Shown here piece by piece: positions 13,395 through 14,020 of a stretch of 14,020 nucleotides of DNA; the first letter of the stretch is position 1; each line of letters begins with the position of its first letter. The translations under genes were made by a program, and so were the position numbers. The stretch spans positions 1 through 14,020 of the forward strand of contig DAOQAY010000070.1 of assembly GCA_035354435.1 (NCBI GenBank). Reading direction: 5' to 3'. The notes under the pieces were generated by a model. That model saw nothing but the letters and a program-made list of their open reading frames with translations. It did no database searches and had not been told where the DNA came from. Source of the DNA: JAKLDO01 sp035354435 (lineage in GTDB: Bacteria; UBP6; UBA1177).

Positions 13395-14020
13395 TCACAT
13401 ATCAATATCCATGGATTTTCTCATTTTTACCGGAGCATTCGATTTGAACTTAAAATTCACTTCCACATTGTCTTCAGATTCACTTTCAGGAAATATCGTA
13501 TCAGCCAGTTTTTTAACAACACATAGAGGAACCGTGTTATTTGAAAAAGTGCTGGCCGTTATCTTTATATCTTTAACATTTCCTTCTTCATCGACAATAA
13601 ATCTGATAGAAAAATTGCCGCCTATTCCGGGAGTTGAAGCAATTTGGTCTTCATAACATTTTTTGAATTTTTTCATATCAGAAAGAGACATTATCATTTT
13701 GGATCTAGGGTCATTGCTTTTCACATTCTTGCTTTTTTCAATCGGCTTAAAAACCAATCTGTAACTAATTTCTCTTTCCTCTCCGGGTCTGAAGGAAAGC
13801 GTGTCCAGATCTTTTGATATGCAGTTACCGATCTTCTGTGAATCAGGATTGTTCCCGTTTATTCTGGTCTTTTCAATAAAACCCGATATATCAACCACAA
13901 GCTCAAAATTTATCGTGTTTTCAGACACTTTTCCAATAGGAACAAACTGTTTATAGCAGTCTATGATTTCAAGATCTATCATCTGCATTTTTTTATTCAA
14001 TTCGGAATCCTTTGAATATC
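13395..14020 (-). CDS. Protein with two AgmX/PglI (TonB-C-like) domains, 5' end beyond window
   Basis: The last 208 codons are visible; the frame stays open to base 14020. A TTG at 14000 with AAGGA 7 nt upstream could be a start, but it would give a protein without signal peptide or anchor, whereas this domain usually follows a membrane helix or lipoprotein signal; I therefore call it partial. The C-terminal domain, about residues 112-170 from that TTG, reads KKCYEDQIASTPGIGGNFSIRF, then VDEEGNVKDIKI, then VPLCVVKKLADTIFP: the Cys-Tyr start, Gly-x-hydrophobic strand, Asp-Glu-Glu-Gly-Asn-Val turn and second Cys before FP are the AgmX/PglI C-terminal pattern. The first half repeats it more weakly: DCYKQF, INFELVVDISGFIEKTRI and IGNCISKDLDTLSF. 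Such domains occur with gliding, TonB-like or Tol-like machineries. The conserved Cys pair in each copy could form a disulfide. Confidence 0.72.
   Translation of the reverse strand, partial: YSKDSELNKKMQMIDLEIIDCYKQFVPIGKVSENTINFELVVDISGFIEKTRINGNNPDSQKIGNCISKDLDTLSFRPGEEREISYRLVFKPIEKSKNVKSNDPRSKMIMSLSDMKKFKKCYEDQIASTPGIGGNFSIRFIVDEEGNVKDIKITASTFSNNTVPLCVVKKLADTIFPESESEDNVEVNFKFKSNAPVKMRKSMDIDM

Overview
The window carries 13 protein genes: 11 complete, plus one cut by each end. The DNA is AT-rich and most genes read leftward. The cell is a diderm (Gram-negative) bacterium: it has an outer-membrane-type exported protein, lipoproteins with Cys after the signal peptide, PBP1A, MurJ and a TonB-C/AgmX-like domain. 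I cannot place it in a phylum. AgmX-like domains and stand-alone MshEN-like domains are common in Myxococcota and several uncultured diderm phyla, but that is only a hint. I saw no rRNA, tRNA, CRISPR array, insertion sequence or phage gene.

Bases 1-8430 (minus strand) look like one seven-gene operon: cyclophilin-type PPIase lipoprotein, queD, rppH-like Nudix hydrolase, PBP1A, murJ, lpdA and an Na/Pi cotransporter that runs off the left edge. Gaps are 12, 1, -4, -4, -13 and 10 nt, so translation is probably coupled along much of it. A sigma70-like promoter with an extended -10 lies just upstream at 8464-8492. The core couples the lipid II flippase to a bifunctional peptidoglycan polymerase. 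queD, rppH and lpdA are housekeeping passengers.

Bases 8431-8624 form a divergent intergenic region. To its right are two plus-strand genes for exported proteins: a 488-aa probable outer-membrane protein with a charged linker, followed by a clear intrinsic terminator, and then a 208-aa helical lipoprotein of unknown function. The lipoprotein gene ends one base from the stop of a convergent gene.

Bases 10838-11895 (minus) hold a short two-gene unit: a stand-alone GspE-N/MshEN-like protein followed by a ThiS/MoaD-type sulfur carrier, behind a near-consensus promoter (TTGATA-17-TATAAT). Bases 11971-12864 hold a YitT-family membrane protein with its own promoter (TTGACA-16-TATATT). Bases 12979-13308 hold a small CxxC/CxxC zinc-ribbon plus coiled-coil protein, also with its own promoter (TTTACA-16-TATAAT). 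Bases 13395-14020 hold the 3' part of a gene with two TonB-C/AgmX-like domains.

Most of the window is ordinary chromosome. The parts most worth a second look are the MshEN-like/ThiS pair, the cysteine-bearing insertion beside the KTG box of PBP1A, the duplicated AgmX-like protein, and two perfect palindromes of 18 and 20 bp near the 5' ends of operon genes.
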